From an uncultured Clostridia bacterium (GTDB taxonomy: Bacteria; Bacillota; Clostridia; Christensenellales; CAG-314): 15,698 bases of DNA. The notes below the pieces were generated by a model. The model was not told the DNA's origin. It saw only the letters and a list, made by a program, of their open reading frames with translations, and ran no database searches. Positions 14,119 through 15,698 of the stretch are shown here, piece by piece (within the stretch, counting starts at the first letter, position 1; every line of letters starts with the position of its first letter). The DNA lies in assembly GCA_934281515.1 (NCBI GenBank), contig CAKQXG010000035.1:1-15698 (forward strand), given 5' to 3'. Made by a program: the position numbers and the translations under genes.

Positions 14119-14869
14119 TGTTTGCCTCCTCGGTTGCCGCGTCGGCGGCTTCTTCTTTGTTGTCGTCGGTGGGAGCGGTCATAACAACGCCTTCCTTGGC
14201 TTCGATGACTGCGCCGCTGATGATGCTTGCGATAACTTTGATTGCGCCGATAGCGTCGTCGTTGGCAGGGATGACAACGTCAACCTGATCGGGATCGCAG
14301 TTGGTGTCGACGATTGCAACGATGGGGATGTTGAGCGCGTGTGCTTCCGCAACGGCAATAGCTTCCTTTTTGGGGTCTACGATAAAGATACATCCGGGCA
14401 TACCCTTCATATCCTTGATACCGCCAAGGTTAGCTTCGAGCTTGTTACGTTCTTCCAGCATCTTTGCGACTTCCTTCTTGGGGAAGTTTTCAAGTTCGCC
14501 GGTCTTTTCCATAAGGTTGATTTGGTTGAGGCGTTCGATACGAGACTTGATTGTCTTGTAGTTGGTCAATGTGCCGCCCAACCAACGATTGTTGACATAG
14601 TACATTCCGCAACGCTCGGCTTCGGTCTTGATAGCCTCTTGCGCTTGCTTCTTGGTGCCTACAAACAGGACGGGTTTGCCTTGCGCTGCGATGTCGCGAA
14701 CAAACGTGTAAGCAACTTCTGCTTGCGCAACTGTCTTTTGCAGGTCGATGATGTGTATATCGTTACGTTCTGCGTAGATATACTTCTTCATTTTGGGGTT
14801 CCATCTTCTTGTTTGGTGACCGAAATGTACACCGGCTTCAAGAAGTTGTTTCATAGATACAACTGCCAT
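14111..14869 (-). CDS. rpsB: 30S ribosomal protein S2
   Basis: A 252-residue small-subunit protein. It shows the S2 signatures MKQLLEAGVHFGHQTRRWNPKM near the N-terminus (read from residue 6), FVGTKKQAQEAI, NNRWLGGTLTN, and PGCIFIVDPKKEAIAVAEA, followed by PIVAIVDTNCDPD. The C-terminal tail is acidic (EEAADAATEEANNG), as often seen. AAAGGAG lies before the ATG. It is first in the rpsB-tsf unit, with its own promoter and a leader of about 117 bases that could support autoregulation. Confidence 0.98.
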   Translation of the reverse strand: MAVVSMKQLLEAGVHFGHQTRRWNPKMKKYIYAERNDIHIIDLQKTVAQAEVAYTFVRDIAAQGKPVLFVGTKKQAQEAIKTEAERCGMYYVNNRWLGGTLTNYKTIKSRIERLNQINLMEKTGELENFPKKEVAKMLEERNKLEANLGGIKDMKGMPGCIFIVDPKKEAIAVAEAHALNIPIVAIVDTNCDPDQVDVVIPANDDAIGAIKVIASIISGAVIEAKEGVVMTAPTDDNKEEAADAATEEANNG

Positions 14870-14930
14870 TTTAGTGTTCTCCTTTATTGTTATGTTTTTA
14901 ACCTCTTTGCGCCGTCAACTCTGCCCACCA

Positions 14931-14949
14931 TCGAGGTGGCATACCTCGA
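14931..14949 (-). promoter_or_regulatory. Stem-loop in the rpsB leader
   Basis: TCGAGGT and ACCTCGA form a perfect seven-base stem with a five-base loop, roughly midway in the leader. It has no T run behind it, so it is not a plain terminator. S2 autoregulates rpsB through its leader in other bacteria; whether this stem does so is unknown. Confidence 0.4.
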
Positions 14950-14992
14950 CACACGGGGCAAATCTTGCGCAAATGCGAATTAAACCTTGTAG

Positions 14993-15021
14993 ATTATATC
15001 ACAAGCCGAAATCTTTTGCAA
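14993..15021 (-). promoter_or_regulatory. Sigma-A promoter for rpsB-tsf
   Basis: On the minus strand TTGCAA (15021-15016), exactly 17 bases, then a perfect TATAAT (14998-14993). It lies about 125 bases upstream of rpsB. Confidence 0.8.
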
Positions 15022-15070
15022 GGATTTTTATGAACTATACCGAAAAATGTTTGCAATTTTGCAAAAGAAT

Positions 15071-15128
15071 TGTCGGGAAAAACCTTTTCGTTAAAAAGCA
15101 TTTCCCCGCACCACTTTCCCAAAGCTTT
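15071..15128 (+). repeat. Dispersed hairpin repeat, copy 3
   Basis: It contains GGGAAAAACCTTTTCG, then AAAAAGCATTTCCC, then the tail ACTTTCCCAAAGCTTT. The tail is identical over CCCAAAGCTTT to the minus-strand reading of the copy at 4362-4422. It lies between the xre gene and the rpsB promoter. Confidence 0.75.
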
Positions 15129-15152
15129 AAACAGAAATGAGCCTTTCGGGCA

Positions 15153-15359
15153 TCAGATAACATCCGACAAACCCAGCATATAATCCGCGCTGACGTCGAG
15201 ATACTTGCACAAGGCATACAAAGTGTCAAGCGACGGCACACTTTTGCCGTGCTTGTAGTCGGAGATAACCTGTTTGGTTACCCCTACTGCGTTGGCTATT
15301 TGCGTTTGTGTTTTGTCCGTTACGGACAGAATCTCGTTGAATCTTTGACAAAATTTCAT
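15153..15359 (-). CDS. Small XRE-family (Cro/CI) DNA-binding protein
   Basis: A 68-residue protein that is almost only a helix-turn-helix domain: TQTQIANAVGVTKQVISDYKHGKSVPSLDTLYALCKYLDVSADYMLGL. This is the canonical XRE domain, including the YKHGKSVPS turn and the DVSADYMLG ending. No extra effector domain exists, so it probably acts as a dimeric repressor. The ATG at 15359 has no strong ribosome site. A TATAAT (15386-15381) lies just upstream on its strand. Across the divergent side is a strong plus-strand promoter crowded with GTTG/CAAC dyads, a natural target. The divergently transcribed partner cannot be identified within the window. Confidence 0.93.
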   Translation of the reverse strand: MKFCQRFNEILSVTDKTQTQIANAVGVTKQVISDYKHGKSVPSLDTLYALCKYLDVSADYMLGLSDVI

Positions 15360-15395
15360 AAGGGCACCATAACGTCAACAATTATATGAAAAGTT

Positions 15396-15437
15396 GTCAG
15401 TTATTAGTTGACAGTAAGTTATCAACTGACTTATAAT
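15396..15437 (+). promoter_or_regulatory. Divergent promoter with nested dyads
   Basis: TTGACA (15408-15413), 18 bases, TATAAT (15432-15437). Dyads overlap it: GTCAGTT (15396-15402) with AACTGAC (15424-15430), TGTCA (15395-15399) with TGACA (15409-15413), and GTTGA (15407-15411) with TCAAC (15422-15426). Both consensus hexamers are perfect, and repressor control by the adjacent XRE protein is plausible. Confidence 0.65.
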
Positions 15438-15453
15438 AAATAAAACAGGAGTT

Positions 15454-15500
15454 TTGCAACCCGATTTTTACAAAAATCGTTCAAAATCGCCCTGTTGCAA
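15454..15500 (+). other. Possible structured RNA or leader
   Basis: An outer stem TTGCAAC (15454-15460) with GTTGCAA (15494-15500) encloses CGATTTTT (15462-15469), which can pair with AAAAATCG (15472-15479) or with a second AAAATCG (15483-15489). It starts about ten bases after the expected transcript start of the divergent promoter. No open frame with a ribosome site follows in 15440-15698. Confidence 0.4.
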
Positions 15501-15617
15501 TACATTTGCCACTTTTGCAAAAGCGTCGTACAAATGTAGTATTGGCAGACAGCCTCAATAGATATTCCTGTTTTTTTCAAATATTTTTGGTTTTGGATTA
15601 TTTGGTTTTACACACAA

Positions 15618-15676
15618 GGGGAAAGACAATTTTTTATTTACACTATGTTTCAGATTTTTGGCTTTTGTCTTTCCCC
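15618..15676. other. 12-bp inverted repeat, terminator-like
   Basis: GGGGAAAGACAA (15618-15629) is perfectly complementary to TTGTCTTTCCCC (15665-15676), with a 35-base AT-rich loop. A GTTTTTT run begins at 15681. The long loop makes a simple terminator uncertain; it may end a short transcript from the promoter near 15408, or be another repeat element. Confidence 0.4.
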
Positions 15677-15698
15677 AAAAGTTTTTTCGTTTTGTAGT

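Noticed and set aside
13204..14184. Long plus-strand frames opposite tsf and rpsB (to 326-350 codons)
   Set aside because: They are antisense shadows of strongly conserved genes, produced by codon bias, with no motifs of their own.
15506..15697. Plus-strand 63-codon frame after the divergent promoter
   Set aside because: TTG start with no ribosome site, Phe/Leu-rich AT-driven composition, and it passes through the inverted repeat.

Overview
The window reads as chromosomal DNA of a spore-forming, Clostridia-type Bacillota. The evidence is a Spo0A effector domain, the housekeeping order rpsB-tsf-pyrH-frr-uppS-cdsA-dxr-rseP-ispG-(polC position), AGGAGG-type ribosome sites, and yajC followed by a TIGR04086-type membrane protein. 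I cannot name a genus. No tRNA, rRNA, transposase, phage or CRISPR element was recognised.

Layout, left to right. Positions 1-475 hold no convincing gene; they contain a long imperfect stem (61-146) and 2.3 copies of a 134-bp tandem repeat. From 476 to 1284, on the minus strand, lie yajC and a TIGR04086-like membrane protein, separated by a terminator hairpin that also carries the second gene's ribosome site. At 1451-2083 a plus-strand gene for a cysteine-containing 210-aa protein stands alone behind a sporulation-sigma-like promoter. A bidirectional terminator follows, then a TetR regulator and Spo0A, both minus. About 690 bp without a supported gene separate spo0A from the main block.

The main block (4451-14869, all minus) carries ribosomal protein S2, EF-Ts, UMP kinase, ribosome recycling factor, a 68-aa PASTA-like protein, UPP synthase, CDP-diglyceride synthase, DXP reductoisomerase, a site-2 protease, IspG, and a protein in the place normally held by polC. 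Sequence-visible promoters split it into rpsB-tsf-(terminator)-pyrH, frr-orf68-uppS-cdsA and dxr-rseP-ispG-polC-like. It joins translation, nucleotide supply, MEP isoprenoid synthesis, undecaprenyl and phospholipid precursor synthesis and membrane proteolysis. The right end has a small XRE regulator, a divergent promoter with dyad elements, and a gene-free stretch with RNA-like hairpins.

Two proteins stand out. The polC-position protein keeps the PolC N-terminal and OB-like regions and an exonuclease-like fold, but has no PHP or polymerase part, and the four catalytic acidic residues of the exonuclease appear to be lost. Spo0A has an intact DNA-binding domain but a receiver in which the phospho-acceptor Asp is Glu and the acidic pocket is Ser-Gln. 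In addition, a hairpin-forming dispersed repeat occurs in three separate intergenic gaps.
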